DNA of 64,000 nt from UBA6019 sp035535055 (GTDB taxonomy: Bacteria; Chloroflexota; Dormibacteria; Dormibacterales; Dormibacteraceae): NCBI GenBank assembly GCA_035535055.1, contig DATLQT010000058.1, positions 1 through 64,000 of the forward strand, in the 5' to 3' direction. The translations under genes were made by a program, and so were the position numbers. Numbering within the stretch: the first letter of the stretch is position 1; each line of letters starts with the position of its first letter. The notes under the pieces are model-generated. The model did not search any database, was not told where the DNA came from, and saw only the letters and a program-made list of their open reading frames with translations. Positions 24,293 to 32,748 of the stretch are shown here, piece by piece.

Positions 24293-25609
24293 TCAGCCGG
24301 CTGGAGGCTGGGCCCAGTCGTCCTCGGTCAGTCCGCCGAGAGCGGGGTTGAAGCAGGCGTCGTAGGCCTCCTTCAGGGACTGGGGGGTGAGGCGCGGCTG
24401 TGCCTCCTGCCGGTAGGCGGCGAGATCGACCAAGCGGGCCACCAGCGATCGCGGGTGGGAGCCCCGGAGCGGCTTCTTCCCGTACAGCTGGAGGAGATAG
24501 GGGACCGCTCGCTCGTCGAAGATGACGCCGTTCTTCTCACATTCGTACTTGAGGATCCGGGCGTAGGCCTCGGGGGTCGGGTTGCCGACGCCGATCTTGT
24601 AGGCCATCCGGCGGAGGAAGGCCTCGTCCACCAAAGAGGCCGGCGAGAGGTTGGTCGAGAAGACCACCTGGGCCAGAAAGGGCACCTGGATCTTGCGTCC
24701 CGAGGCGGAGAGGTCCTGGTAGTCATAGCGCTTCTCCATGGGGACGATGAACCGGTTCAGGAGCCGCATCGGCGGCACCTCCTGGCGGCCGAAGTCGTCG
24801 ATCACGAAGACGCCGGCGTTGGCCTTCCACTGGAGGGGCGCCTCGTAGTACCGGTTCTGGCCGTCATAGGCGAGGTCGAGCTGGTGAAGCTGGAGCTCGC
24901 CGCCGGCGGTCACCACCGGCCGCTCACAGCGGAGGAAGCGATGGTCGGGCGGCTGCTCGCCCGTAGCCTGCTTGTGGTAGACCGGGTCGATCAGCCGGAT
25001 GATCTCCTCGCCGACGGCGATCGCATGGGGGATCTCGATCGGGGCGCCCATCAGTAGCGCCATCCGTTCGGTGATCGTCGACTTGCCGTTGCCAGGGGCG
25101 CCGAAGATGAAGAGGGACGAACGGGAGACCATGGCGCCGCCGATGCAATCGATGACGTGCTGCTCGAGCTCGAGGTTGCCGAGCGCCTCCTTCAGCATCA
25201 CGTCGGTGATGTTCGCCTTGGCCGAGACCTGGGTGTGCACCAACTCGACGTAGTCGTCATAGGCAACCGGGCAGGGGCCCAGGTACCGGGTCTGCACCGA
25301 GGACATCTCGGCGGCCCGCGCGCGGCCGGCGGAGCTGCATTCGTAGGCGGTGCGCTCGTCGATCGAGAGGCCGTCGAGGCCGGGTTCGGTCGAGAAGCCC
25401 GGCGATGACACCAACTGGGCCTTGTCGAACTCCTGGATGAGGGGCTTGATGGTCTCGAACGGCAGCCCGAGGCGCTTTTCGAGGGCGGCGCCGCTCATCC
25501 GGTCGGAGAAGGCGAGGGTGCGGAGAACCAGGCTCGAGACCAGGTCTCGCTTGAGGTTGAGCTCCTCCAGGGTCGTCGGTTTGGTCAAGGTTCCCGCCTG
25601 CATAGGCAT
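24293..25609 (-). CDS. AAA+ ATPase with N-terminal winged-helix-like region
   Basis: A 438-residue ATPase. The N-terminal 100 residues look like a winged-helix (LVLRTLAFSDRMSGAALEKRLGLPFETIKPLI in segments). The AAA+ core has Walker A FGAPGNGKSTI (about 170-180), Walker B VFVIDDFGRQEV, a sensor-like VFSTNLSP and an arginine-rich DEAFLRRMAYKIGVG. A C-terminal helical bundle ends TEDDWAQPPAG. Close relatives are common, unnamed single genes in Chloroflexota and Actinobacteria and have no established function that I know. It is divergent from dinG with 90 bp between starts. Two ATGs (25609 and 25603) are possible. Confidence 0.7.
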   Translation of the reverse strand: MPMQAGTLTKPTTLEELNLKRDLVSSLVLRTLAFSDRMSGAALEKRLGLPFETIKPLIQEFDKAQLVSSPGFSTEPGLDGLSIDERTAYECSSAGRARAAEMSSVQTRYLGPCPVAYDDYVELVHTQVSAKANITDVMLKEALGNLELEQHVIDCIGGAMVSRSSLFIFGAPGNGKSTITERMALLMGAPIEIPHAIAVGEEIIRLIDPVYHKQATGEQPPDHRFLRCERPVVTAGGELQLHQLDLAYDGQNRYYEAPLQWKANAGVFVIDDFGRQEVPPMRLLNRFIVPMEKRYDYQDLSASGRKIQVPFLAQVVFSTNLSPASLVDEAFLRRMAYKIGVGNPTPEAYARILKYECEKNGVIFDERAVPYLLQLYGKKPLRGSHPRSLVARLVDLAAYRQEAQPRLTPQSLKEAYDACFNPALGGLTEDDWAQPPAG

Positions 25610-25614
25610 CGGGA

Positions 25615-25620
25615 ACTATA
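25615..25620 (-). promoter_or_regulatory. Candidate -10 box for the AAA+ ATPase gene
   Basis: On the minus strand TATAGT lies 5 bp before the first ATG (25609) and 11 bp before the second (25603). It predicts a transcript that starts at or within a few bases of the start codon, in line with the other -10 boxes in this window. Confidence 0.5.
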
Positions 25621-25644
25621 ACGTGCGAGGTCGTGAATTTGAGT

Positions 25645-25659
25645 GCTGCCAAAGGCAGC
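25645..25659. repeat. 15-bp inverted repeat between the ATPase gene and dinG
   Basis: GCTGCC-AAA-GGCAGC is a perfect 6-bp inverted repeat with a 3-bp centre, lying 13 bp upstream of a TAGAAT (25672-25677) that could be the dinG -10 box. It may be an operator for either divergent gene; a 3-nt-loop RNA hairpin is also possible. It does not resemble known LexA boxes. Confidence 0.4.
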
Positions 25660-25699
25660 CGGAAGCGGGCGTAGAATCTCGCCGCGGAACTAGAAGCCG

Positions 25700-28414
25700 G
25701 TGCCCGAATACGTCGCACTCGACCTTGAAACGACCGGACTCGATCCGCTCCACGACCGCGTCATCGAGGTGGGCGCCGTCGCTTTCACCCCCGACCGGGT
25801 GCTTGAACAGATGGAACGGCTGGTGGATCCCGGCCGCTCGGTGCCGGAGGCCGTTCGCCGGCTGACCGGGATCGACCCCGCCCAGCTCCGCGGCGCCGGC
25901 GCCCAGGGTCCTGCGCTGGCCGCGCTGGCCGGCCTGCTTCGAGGCCGGGAGGCGGTGGGCCACGGTGCGCGGCTCGACATCGAGTTCATGGTCGCGGGCG
26001 GCATCTGGCCCGAGGGGGCCGAGATGCTCGACACCCTCGACCTCGCCCGCATCCTGCTCCCGGCCTCGCCCAGCCACAGCCTCCCTGCCCTGGCGGTGGA
26101 ACTGGGACTCGACCAGCCCCGCCCGCACCGGGCGCTCGACGACGCCGATGCGACCCGCCAGCTGCTGCTCCGCCTCCGTGAGGCGGCTGCCGCACTCAGC
26201 GAGCCGCTCAAGGAGTTGATGCTGGCGCTGGTCGCGCCCTATGGCTGGCCGGTCGCGCGCTTCTTCGCCGACGCTCTGACCGCCGTCCCGGCGACCGAGC
26301 CGCACCTCCGGCAACGTCCCGACCGGAGAGCGGCGGCCGGCCGGCCGCAGATCCCCTGGGACCCGCAGGTCCTGGCCGGGTTGCTGCTACCCGAGGGTCC
26401 TCTGGCAGCCGCCTTCCCGGAGTACGAGCACCGTGACTCCCAGCTCCAGATGCTGCTCGCCGTCGCCCAGACGATGGAGCGCGGCGGCCGGCTGGTGGTC
26501 GAGGCCGGCACCGGCACCGGTAAAAGCCTCGCCTACTTGGTCCCCGCGATCGGGCGGGCGCTGGCGCGCGGCGAGAAGGTGATCGTGTCCACCGCGACCC
26601 ACACGCTGCAGGAGCAGCTCCTGACCAAGGACCTGCCCTTCCTCCGCGAGTGGCTGCCATGGGAGTTCGAGGCGGTGCTCCTCAAAGGGCGCTCGAACTA
26701 CCTCTCCCCGCGCCGCTGGCGCCGGTACCTCGCCGAGCCCTGCCACGACGCGGATGAGCTCCGGTTCAAGCTCAAATTGTTGACCTGGCTCGACCAGACC
26801 GTCAGCGGCGACCGCTCCGAGTTGCGCCTGCAGGGCCGTGAGGAGGTCTTCTGGGCGCGGGTCGCGTCCGACCCCATGGACTGCGTCGGGGTCTTCTGCA
26901 CGGCCGACGACTGTTACGTCCACCGGGCGCGGGCGGAGGCCGAGCGCGCCGACCTGGTGGTGGTCAACCACGCGCTCCTGTTGGCCGACGCGACGGCTGG
27001 CGGCGGCGTGCTGCCCGCCTTCGAGCACCTGGTCGTCGACGAGGCCCACCACCTCGAGGACGCCGCCACCCAGGGCCTCAGGCGCGAGGCGGACGGACCC
27101 GCCCTGGTCGCCCTGTTGGAACGACTCGGGGTGCTGATCGCGGCCGTGGCCGCCCAACCGCGGCTGGGCGCCGGTTCCGAGCTTGCCGGCGCGCCCGAGG
27201 CGGCCGCCGACGCCCGCCAAAGGGTCGGGGCTCTCTTCGAGTACGCGGCGGGGTTCGTGCGCGGGCTGCTGCCAGACGCCGGGCGGCGCGACGACGCGGT
27301 CCGGCTTGGACCGGTGGTCCGAGAGGCGCCGGGCTGGCGGCGGCTCGCCGACCTCGCCGGGGACACGGGCACCGCCCTCGCCGGGCTCGACTCCCAGCTG
27401 CGCCGCGCCGCGTCAGGCGCGCGGGAGTGGCTCGGCGGCGACGAGCCCGACGCCGACCTGAGGGAGCTGGAGATCATCCGGTCGCGGGTCTTCGAGGCGC
27501 GCCAGCTGGTGGTGGAGGCGCTGCTCGAACCGGACGCCAACCAGGTCTACTGGTTCAGCCAGGTCATGCGCTCGGCGGAGGCGGTGCTCCGCTCCGCCCC
27601 GCTCAACGTGGGCGGCCTGCTTCGCGAGCACGTCTTCGACCCCCGGCAGTCGGTCATCTTCACCTCGGCCTCGCTAGCGGTCGGTGGCAGCTTCGACTAC
27701 TTCCGCTCCCGGGTGGGCCTCGACCGCGAGCCCGAGATGCTGATCCTGCCCTCGCCGTTCGACTACCTGAACCAGGCCCTCGTCTGCCTGCCGAGCGGGT
27801 TGCCCGATCCCCAATCCGACGAGTTCGGGGACGCCGTGGTCCGGGTCATCGCTGACATCGCCCGCCGGATCGGAGGCCGGACGCTGGCCCTCTTCACCTC
27901 TCACCGGCAGTTGCGCGACACCTACTTCGAGCTGAAGCAGCGCCACGACCTCGACGACATCCTGATCCTCGGCCAGGGGCTGGACGGCCAGCGGCGGCAG
28001 GCGCTGCGCGCCTTCCAGGACTCCGACCGAGCACTGCTGCTCGGCACCGCCAGCTTCTGGGAGGGCATCGACATCCCCGGCGACCAGCTCTCCTGCGTGG
28101 TGATGGTCCGCCTGCCCTTCCCGGTACCGACCGAGCCGGTCTTCGCCGCCCGCGCCGAGCAGGTCTCCGACTCCTTCGCGACGTACGCCCTGCCGATGGC
28201 GGCGCTGAAGCTGAAGCAGGGCTTCGGCCGTTTGATCCGGCGCAACAGCGACCGCGGCGCGGTGGTAATCCTCGACAACCGGATCTCCAGCCGGGACTAC
28301 GGCCGCGCCTTCATCGAGGTCCTGCCAAAGGCGGCAATGTACACCGGCTCGGCCCTCGAGGTGGGCGAGAGGATCGAAGCATGGTTGGGCGAGCGCACGC
28401 TGTCTCGCGCCTAG
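25700..28414 (+). CDS. dinG: DinG-family helicase with DnaQ-like exonuclease domain
   Basis: A 904-residue superfamily 2 helicase. Residues 1-170 form a DEDDh 3'-5' exonuclease (YVALDLETTGLDPLHDRVIEVG; HRALDDADATRQ). The helicase core has Walker A EAGTGTGKSLAY, DEAHH (VVDEAHHLED) and a late motif VI (QGFGRLIRRNSDRG). Between them four cysteines (348, 395, 400, 405; spacing C-x46-C-x4-C-x4-C) sit where XPD/E. coli DinG bind a [4Fe-4S] cluster. Bacillus DinG has the exonuclease but lacks the cluster, whereas E. coli DinG has the cluster but no exonuclease; this protein seems to have both. GTG 25700 is the start, with a TAGAAT box 22 bp upstream. Confidence 0.9.
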   Translation: MPEYVALDLETTGLDPLHDRVIEVGAVAFTPDRVLEQMERLVDPGRSVPEAVRRLTGIDPAQLRGAGAQGPALAALAGLLRGREAVGHGARLDIEFMVAGGIWPEGAEMLDTLDLARILLPASPSHSLPALAVELGLDQPRPHRALDDADATRQLLLRLREAAAALSEPLKELMLALVAPYGWPVARFFADALTAVPATEPHLRQRPDRRAAAGRPQIPWDPQVLAGLLLPEGPLAAAFPEYEHRDSQLQMLLAVAQTMERGGRLVVEAGTGTGKSLAYLVPAIGRALARGEKVIVSTATHTLQEQLLTKDLPFLREWLPWEFEAVLLKGRSNYLSPRRWRRYLAEPCHDADELRFKLKLLTWLDQTVSGDRSELRLQGREEVFWARVASDPMDCVGVFCTADDCYVHRARAEAERADLVVVNHALLLADATAGGGVLPAFEHLVVDEAHHLEDAATQGLRREADGPALVALLERLGVLIAAVAAQPRLGAGSELAGAPEAAADARQRVGALFEYAAGFVRGLLPDAGRRDDAVRLGPVVREAPGWRRLADLAGDTGTALAGLDSQLRRAASGAREWLGGDEPDADLRELEIIRSRVFEARQLVVEALLEPDANQVYWFSQVMRSAEAVLRSAPLNVGGLLREHVFDPRQSVIFTSASLAVGGSFDYFRSRVGLDREPEMLILPSPFDYLNQALVCLPSGLPDPQSDEFGDAVVRVIADIARRIGGRTLALFTSHRQLRDTYFELKQRHDLDDILILGQGLDGQRRQALRAFQDSDRALLLGTASFWEGIDIPGDQLSCVVMVRLPFPVPTEPVFAARAEQVSDSFATYALPMAALKLKQGFGRLIRRNSDRGAVVILDNRISSRDYGRAFIEVLPKAAMYTGSALEVGERIEAWLGERTLSRA

Positions 28415-28415
28415 T

Positions 28416-29084
28416 TTGGGCACCCTGTATGTGGTCGGAACTCCGATCGGGAACCTCGAAGATCTGACCGCGCGCGCCGCGCGAGTGTTGGGCGAGGTGG
28501 GGGCGATCGCGGCCGAGGACACCCGCGTCACAGCCCGCCTGCTGGCGCGGATTGGCGTTCGCAAGCCGATGCTGAGCTACCGGGCTCCCGTCGAGCGACG
28601 CGGCCTGCCGGCGGTGCTGCGGGCCCTCGACGAGGGCGACGTCGCCCTGGTCACCGACGCCGGAACTCCCGGCGTTAACGACCCCGGCCAGCGGCTGGTC
28701 GCGGCGGCGGTCGCGGAGGGCCACGCGGTGGTGCCGATCCCCGGTCCGAGCGCGGTCGCCGCGGCGCTCTCCGTGAGCGGATTCAGCGGCGACGGCTACC
28801 TCTTCTTCGGCTACCTGCCGCGAAAGCCGGGTGAGCTCAGGCGGCTGCTGGCGTCGCTGGAAGCCGAGGCACGGCCCGCGGTAGCTTTCGACTCCCCCTA
28901 CCGGGTGCTGAAGTCGCTGAGGGTGATCGCCGAGGCACTGCCCGATCGTCAGCTGCTGGTCGGGCGCGAGCTGACCAAGCTGCACGAGGAGCTCATCCGC
29001 GGCACCGCGGACGAGTGCCTGGCAACCCTCGCCGGTAGGGCCCGCGGCGAGTTCACCCTGGTGATCGCCGGTTGCCCTTCGTAG
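28416..29084 (+). CDS. rsmI: 16S rRNA (cytidine-1402 2'-O)-methyltransferase
   Basis: Methylates the ribose of C1402 in 16S rRNA. The 222-residue tetrapyrrole-methylase-fold protein has LYVVGTPIGNLEDLT (4-18), AAEDTRVTARLL, VTDAGTPGVNDPGQ (about 79-92), PIPGPSAVAAAL and RELTKLHEELIRGTADE, the RsmI set. TTG 28416 is one base after the dinG stop. It is a little short at the C-terminus relative to the family (about 270-280), where a non-catalytic extension is missing. It overlaps tatD by 13 bp. Confidence 0.95.
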   Translation: MGTLYVVGTPIGNLEDLTARAARVLGEVGAIAAEDTRVTARLLARIGVRKPMLSYRAPVERRGLPAVLRALDEGDVALVTDAGTPGVNDPGQRLVAAAVAEGHAVVPIPGPSAVAAALSVSGFSGDGYLFFGYLPRKPGELRRLLASLEAEARPAVAFDSPYRVLKSLRVIAEALPDRQLLVGRELTKLHEELIRGTADECLATLAGRARGEFTLVIAGCPS

Positions 29085-29830
29085 ACACTCACCTCCACCT
29101 GGAGGAGGTGAACGAACCCGAGGCCGCTGTCGCGGAGGCGCGGCGGGAAGGCGTAACCCGGCTCATCACCATGGGCACCGACCTCGCCAGCAGCCGGGGG
29201 GCAGTCGAGATGGCCCACCGCCTCGAGGGAGTTTTCGCCGCCGCCGGCCACCACGCCCTCAACGAATCAGATCCTGACCCCACCGCCTTTCGCGAGCTCC
29301 TCGCCGATCCCCGGGTGGTGGCCGTCGGCGAGGTCGGCTTGGACGGGACCGCCGGGGAGGGATACGCGCTCATGGAGCGGCAGCTGGGCTGGTTCGGCAC
29401 CTTCTGCGACCTCGCTCTCGAGTTCGGCCTACCGCTCTCGATCCACGTCCGCGACTCGGCCGACCTCGTCCATCGGGCGTTGAAGGCGCGGCCCGGGCTC
29501 ACCGGCGTCATGCACTACTTCGCCCTCGACCAGGCGTGGGCCGACCGCTTCCTCGAGCTCGGATTCCACCTCTCCTTCGCCGGGCTGGTGACGCGCGCCA
29601 CCCGCGCCGAGCTGCGCGAGGTTATGCGTCGCTGCCCGGCGGACCGGCTGCTCTTGGAGACCGACTCGCCCTTCGGCCAGCCAGCGTCACGCAAGCGCGA
29701 GCCGCAGAACCGGCCGGCCTTTCTGGTCGACACCGCCGGGGTGGTTGCGCAGGTGCGCGGGATCTCCGTCGAGGAACTGGCCGAAATCGAGTCGAAAAAC
29801 GCGCACTCGCTCTTCACCCGCCTGAGGTGA
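29072..29830 (+). CDS. tatD: TatD family metal-dependent hydrolase
   Basis: TIM-barrel metallohydrolase; TatD enzymes are 3'-5' DNA/RNA exonucleases. The 252-residue protein has VDTHLHLEE (4-12), the bridging Glu in VGEVGLDG, SIHVRDSADLVHRAL, GVMHYFALD and LLLETDSPFGQP, the full metal-ligand set. TTG 29072 overlaps the rsmI end. The order tatD, G5/3D wall protein, rsmA matches Actinobacterial (tatD-rpfB-ksgA) and Firmicute (tatD-rnmV-yabE-ksgA) blocks, without rnmV. Confidence 0.95.
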   Translation: MPFVDTHLHLEEVNEPEAAVAEARREGVTRLITMGTDLASSRGAVEMAHRLEGVFAAAGHHALNESDPDPTAFRELLADPRVVAVGEVGLDGTAGEGYALMERQLGWFGTFCDLALEFGLPLSIHVRDSADLVHRALKARPGLTGVMHYFALDQAWADRFLELGFHLSFAGLVTRATRAELREVMRRCPADRLLLETDSPFGQPASRKREPQNRPAFLVDTAGVVAQVRGISVEELAEIESKNAHSLFTRLR

Positions 29831-29836
29831 TAACGT
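29828..29836 (+). promoter_or_regulatory. Candidate extended -10 box for the G5/3D gene
   Basis: TGATAACGT fits TGnTANNNT and overlaps the tatD stop codon; the TAACGT hexamer ends 12 bp before the TTG at 29849. It predicts a leader of about 5 nt. Confidence 0.4.
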
Positions 29837-29848
29837 CCGCGCGGGGTT

Positions 29849-30616
29849 TTGGGGGTAGCGCAGGGGCGCATCCGCCTCAAGGGCTTGTTCGCCTTTGGGC
29901 TGCTGGTGCTGGCCCTCGGTTATGTCGTTCCCACGGTTGGCGTGGCGTCGGGCCCGGTGACGATACCGGTCGCCGCTACGATCTCCGCACGCCTCGACGC
30001 ACCGCCGGTGGTCCTGAAGCCGCGGCCGATCTACTGGGAGGATGGACGCGTCCACGATGCGCGCCAAGCCACCTTCGCCGAGGTGCAGCGCATCGTTCAG
30101 ACCCCGATCCCGTTCGCAACCCGGCAGGTACCCGACCCGGGTCTGGCCGCCGGGACCACGCTGGTCGCCGAGCCGGGCGCCTACGGAGCCCTGACACAGG
30201 TCTTCGCGGATGACATGGTCAATGGGGAGGTGCTCAGCAGCGCCAAGCTGTCAGAGGTGCAGACGGCTCCCATCGACCGGGTCGTGCGGGTGGGAACGGG
30301 GGCGCCGGCGGCCGCGCCGGCCCCGGATCTGAGCGGCGCGCCGGCGAACTACGCGCGCGCCATCGCCGGCAGCTCGACCGCATACTGTGACCGCGGCCAC
30401 ACCGCGACCGGCACCATGGCCGGCCCCGGTTCGATCGCGGTCGACCCAACCGTCATCCCGCTCGGCAGCCACCTCTACGTGCCCGGCTACGGCTATGGCT
30501 GGGCGGTCGACACCGGCGGGGCCATCAAGGGCACCATCGTCGACGTCTGGATGACCTGCCCGGCCGCCATTCAGTGGGGCCGGCGCCAGCTGACGATCTA
30601 CGTGCTGGCGAGCTGA
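29849..30616 (+). CDS. Exported G5-3D domain cell-wall protein (Rpf/YabE-like)
   Basis: A 255-residue envelope protein. It has an N-terminal membrane/signal segment (residues 11-33, LFAFGLLVLALGYVVPTVG), then a G5 domain (about 80-148: IPFATRQVPDPGLAAGTTLV and RVVRVGTG), and a C-terminal 3D domain (about 165-255) with conserved Asp in IAVDPTVIPLGSHLYVPGYG and WAVDTGGAIKG and DVWM. 3D domains are lytic-transglycosylase-like folds in MltA/Rpf relatives, so the role is likely peptidoglycan remodelling. The gene occupies the classic rpfB/yabE position between tatD and rsmA. TTG 29849 is the most upstream start that keeps a basic n-region. Confidence 0.88.
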   Translation: MGVAQGRIRLKGLFAFGLLVLALGYVVPTVGVASGPVTIPVAATISARLDAPPVVLKPRPIYWEDGRVHDARQATFAEVQRIVQTPIPFATRQVPDPGLAAGTTLVAEPGAYGALTQVFADDMVNGEVLSSAKLSEVQTAPIDRVVRVGTGAPAAAPAPDLSGAPANYARAIAGSSTAYCDRGHTATGTMAGPGSIAVDPTVIPLGSHLYVPGYGYGWAVDTGGAIKGTIVDVWMTCPAAIQWGRRQLTIYVLAS

Positions 30617-31440
30617 GCCGGCCCGATCCCGCCGACCGCGCAACGCTGGAGGGCCTTCTCGCCCGACACCGCTTCCGTCCCGTCCACCGTCTGGGCCAGA
30701 ACTTCCTGGTCGACCCGGGCCTGCGGGACCGGGTGGCCCAGGAGGCGGGCATCCGGCCCGCCGACAACGTGCTCGAGGTCGGCGCCGGTCCCGGGGCGCT
30801 GACAGTTGCGCTCGCCGAGCGTGCGGCCCGGCTGGTCGCAGTCGAGCTCGACCACCGACTCGCCGGCGTGCTGCGCGAGGTAGTGGCCGGCGACGCGCGG
30901 GTCGAAGTCCTCGAGGGCGACGTCCTCAAGTTACCGCTGCCCGCAGTGGACGTGGTCGCCGGCAACATTCCCTACTACCTGACGGGCGCCCTCCTGCCAC
31001 GGCTGCTGGAGCGGCCCGACCCGCCGCGGACGGTCTCGCTGGTGGTGCAGCGCGAGGTCGCCGAGCGCTGGACCGAGCCCGGCGATTGGAGCCTCGCCAG
31101 CCTCGCGGTGCAGGTCTTCGCGGTGCCCGAACTACGGCTGGACCTGCCCCGCGAGGCGTTCTGGCCTGTTCCCGGGGTCGATTCCGCGCTAGCCGTGATG
31201 GCGGTGCGGGAGCGACCGGCGGTCACGGTCGCCGACCTGGGCGCCTTCTTCGACTTCGCCGAACGCGTCTTCCAGTTCCGCCGCAAACAGCTCGGAGGGA
31301 TCCTCGCCCGACTGTTCGGACCGGAGGCGGCCAGGCGCCTAGAGGAGCTCGGCATCGACGATCACCGCCGGCCGCAGACGCTGACGCTGGCCGAGTGGGA
31401 AGCGCTCCACGGGGTCTTCGCAAACTCGCCGCTAAAGTAG
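30574..31440 (+). CDS. rsmA: 16S rRNA (adenine-1518/1519-N6) dimethyltransferase
   Basis: KsgA/RsmA dimethylates two adjacent adenines in helix 45 of 16S rRNA. Motifs: HRLGQNFLVDPGL, the SAM site LEVGAGPGALTVALAE, ELDHRLAG, catalytic NIPYY (AGNIPYYLTGALLP), and the C-terminal FQFRRKQLGGIL. Canonical start GTG 30574 gives 288 residues but overlaps the upstream gene by 43 bp, and its first 13 codons read as shadow sequence. An in-frame CTG at 30613 overlaps the upstream TGA as CTGA and gives the usual N-terminus length (SRPDPADRATLEGLLARHRF then LGQNF), so CTG initiation is plausible. ispE, which commonly follows, is replaced by an MFS gene. Confidence 0.95.
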   Translation: MGPAPADDLRAGELSRPDPADRATLEGLLARHRFRPVHRLGQNFLVDPGLRDRVAQEAGIRPADNVLEVGAGPGALTVALAERAARLVAVELDHRLAGVLREVVAGDARVEVLEGDVLKLPLPAVDVVAGNIPYYLTGALLPRLLERPDPPRTVSLVVQREVAERWTEPGDWSLASLAVQVFAVPELRLDLPREAFWPVPGVDSALAVMAVRERPAVTVADLGAFFDFAERVFQFRRKQLGGILARLFGPEAARRLEELGIDDHRRPQTLTLAEWEALHGVFANSPLK

Positions 31441-31449
31441 CTGTCGCCC

Positions 31450-32748
31450 ATGGAATCCCTAACCGGCCCGGAGGGCGGACAGGGCTTCCGTTACGTCCTC
31501 GCCCGGACCGACTTCCGGCTCGTCTGGTTCGCCCAGCTCGCCTCCCAGTCGGCGGACAAGTTCGTGATGTTCTCGCTGATCATCCTTGCCTACAACCTGT
31601 CGGGCGCGAACACCCGGGTGGCGGTGACCCTGCTCGCCTACACCCTACCGGCGCTCTTCCTGCCGCCCTTCGCCGGCGTCTTCGCCGATCGCCACAACCG
31701 TAAGCAGACGATGGTCTGGGCCAACCTCGGCCGCGCCGGTATCGTCACCCTGATTCCGCTCACGTCGCTGCTGCCGAGTCTGCGCGGCGACGTCTACCAC
31801 CTGCTCCTGATCACCTTCGCCTTCAGCGCCCTGGGGCAGTTCTTCAGCCCCGCGGAGGCGGCGGTGATCCCGACCCTGCTGCCCAGAAAGGCGCTTCTCA
31901 CGGCCAACTCGATGGTTCTTCTCTCGATGGTGCTGACGCTTCTGCTGGGTGGTGCGCTGGCGCCGGTCTTCTCCCGCATCGACGCCTACCTGCCCTACTG
32001 GATCGCGGCCGGCGGCTTCGCTGCCGGAGGCGGCCTGATCGCGCTGGCCAACATCCCCCGCAACAAGCCGAGGCACGACCAGAGCACCCGCGGCGCGTTC
32101 CATCAGCTCGTGCTCGAGGTGCGCGAGGCGCTCGACTTTCTGCGCGGATCGAGCCTGCTGATGATCGCCTTCGCGCAGTTGACCCTGACCGTGCTGGTGC
32201 TCTTCATGATGTTCACGCTGGCTCCCGCCTACGTGACCACGGTGATCGGCATCCAGCCGCGCGACAGCTACGTGATCCTTCTTCCGGCGACCGTCGGCGC
32301 TGTCACCAGCGCCTTCGTCGTCGGCCAGTTCGGGCGATCGATGTCCCGCTCCAGGCTGCTAGTGGTCAGCCTGTTGGCGACCGGGTTCACGCTGCTCCTG
32401 CTGGCCAGCGTGCCCTACGGGATGAGGCACGTACCGCAGCTGATTCCGTTCACTCGCTACTTCGCGGTTGTCTTCGGCCTGCTGCTCGGGCTCGAGTTCG
32501 GCGCGCTCTTGATCCCCTCGCTGACCGTCCTCCAGGAGCAGACGACCGACGAGGTGCGGGGCCGGATCTTCTCGCTCTTCTTCCTCGCCTACAACGGGGC
32601 AACCGCGATCCCGATCCTGGTCGCCGCCTACCTCGCCGACCTGGTCGGCACCGCCCGCGTCATCGGCGGTCTTGGGGTGCTGCTCGCCATCGCGGGTCTG
32701 GTCGCTTCTAGAGCCGGATCGCGCGTGTACGGAAGAGCAGATAGATGA
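31450..32748 (+). CDS. MFS transporter (EntS/MFS_3-like)
   Basis: A 432-residue integral membrane protein with about 12 hydrophobic helices. Family features: the first-half motif FADRHNRKQTMVWANLGRAG (loop 2-3, D-R-x-x-R-R/K type), LGQFFSPAEAAVIPTLLP, and TTDEVRGRIFSLFFLAYNG in the second half, typical of the MFS_3/EntS group of drug or siderophore exporters. Substrate cannot be inferred. The ATG at 31450 is preceded by 9 bp after rsmA. Its 3' end overlaps the opposing dedA gene by 41 bp. Confidence 0.88.
   Translation: MESLTGPEGGQGFRYVLARTDFRLVWFAQLASQSADKFVMFSLIILAYNLSGANTRVAVTLLAYTLPALFLPPFAGVFADRHNRKQTMVWANLGRAGIVTLIPLTSLLPSLRGDVYHLLLITFAFSALGQFFSPAEAAVIPTLLPRKALLTANSMVLLSMVLTLLLGGALAPVFSRIDAYLPYWIAAGGFAAGGGLIALANIPRNKPRHDQSTRGAFHQLVLEVREALDFLRGSSLLMIAFAQLTLTVLVLFMMFTLAPAYVTTVIGIQPRDSYVILLPATVGAVTSAFVVGQFGRSMSRSRLLVVSLLATGFTLLLLASVPYGMRHVPQLIPFTRYFAVVFGLLLGLEFGALLIPSLTVLQEQTTDEVRGRIFSLFFLAYNGATAIPILVAAYLADLVGTARVIGGLGVLLAIAGLVASRAGSRVYGRADR

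Noticed and set aside
25631..25680. LexA operator before dinG
   Set aside because: No CGAACnnnnGTTCG or similar; the only palindrome (GCTGCCAAAGGCAGC) does not match known SOS boxes.
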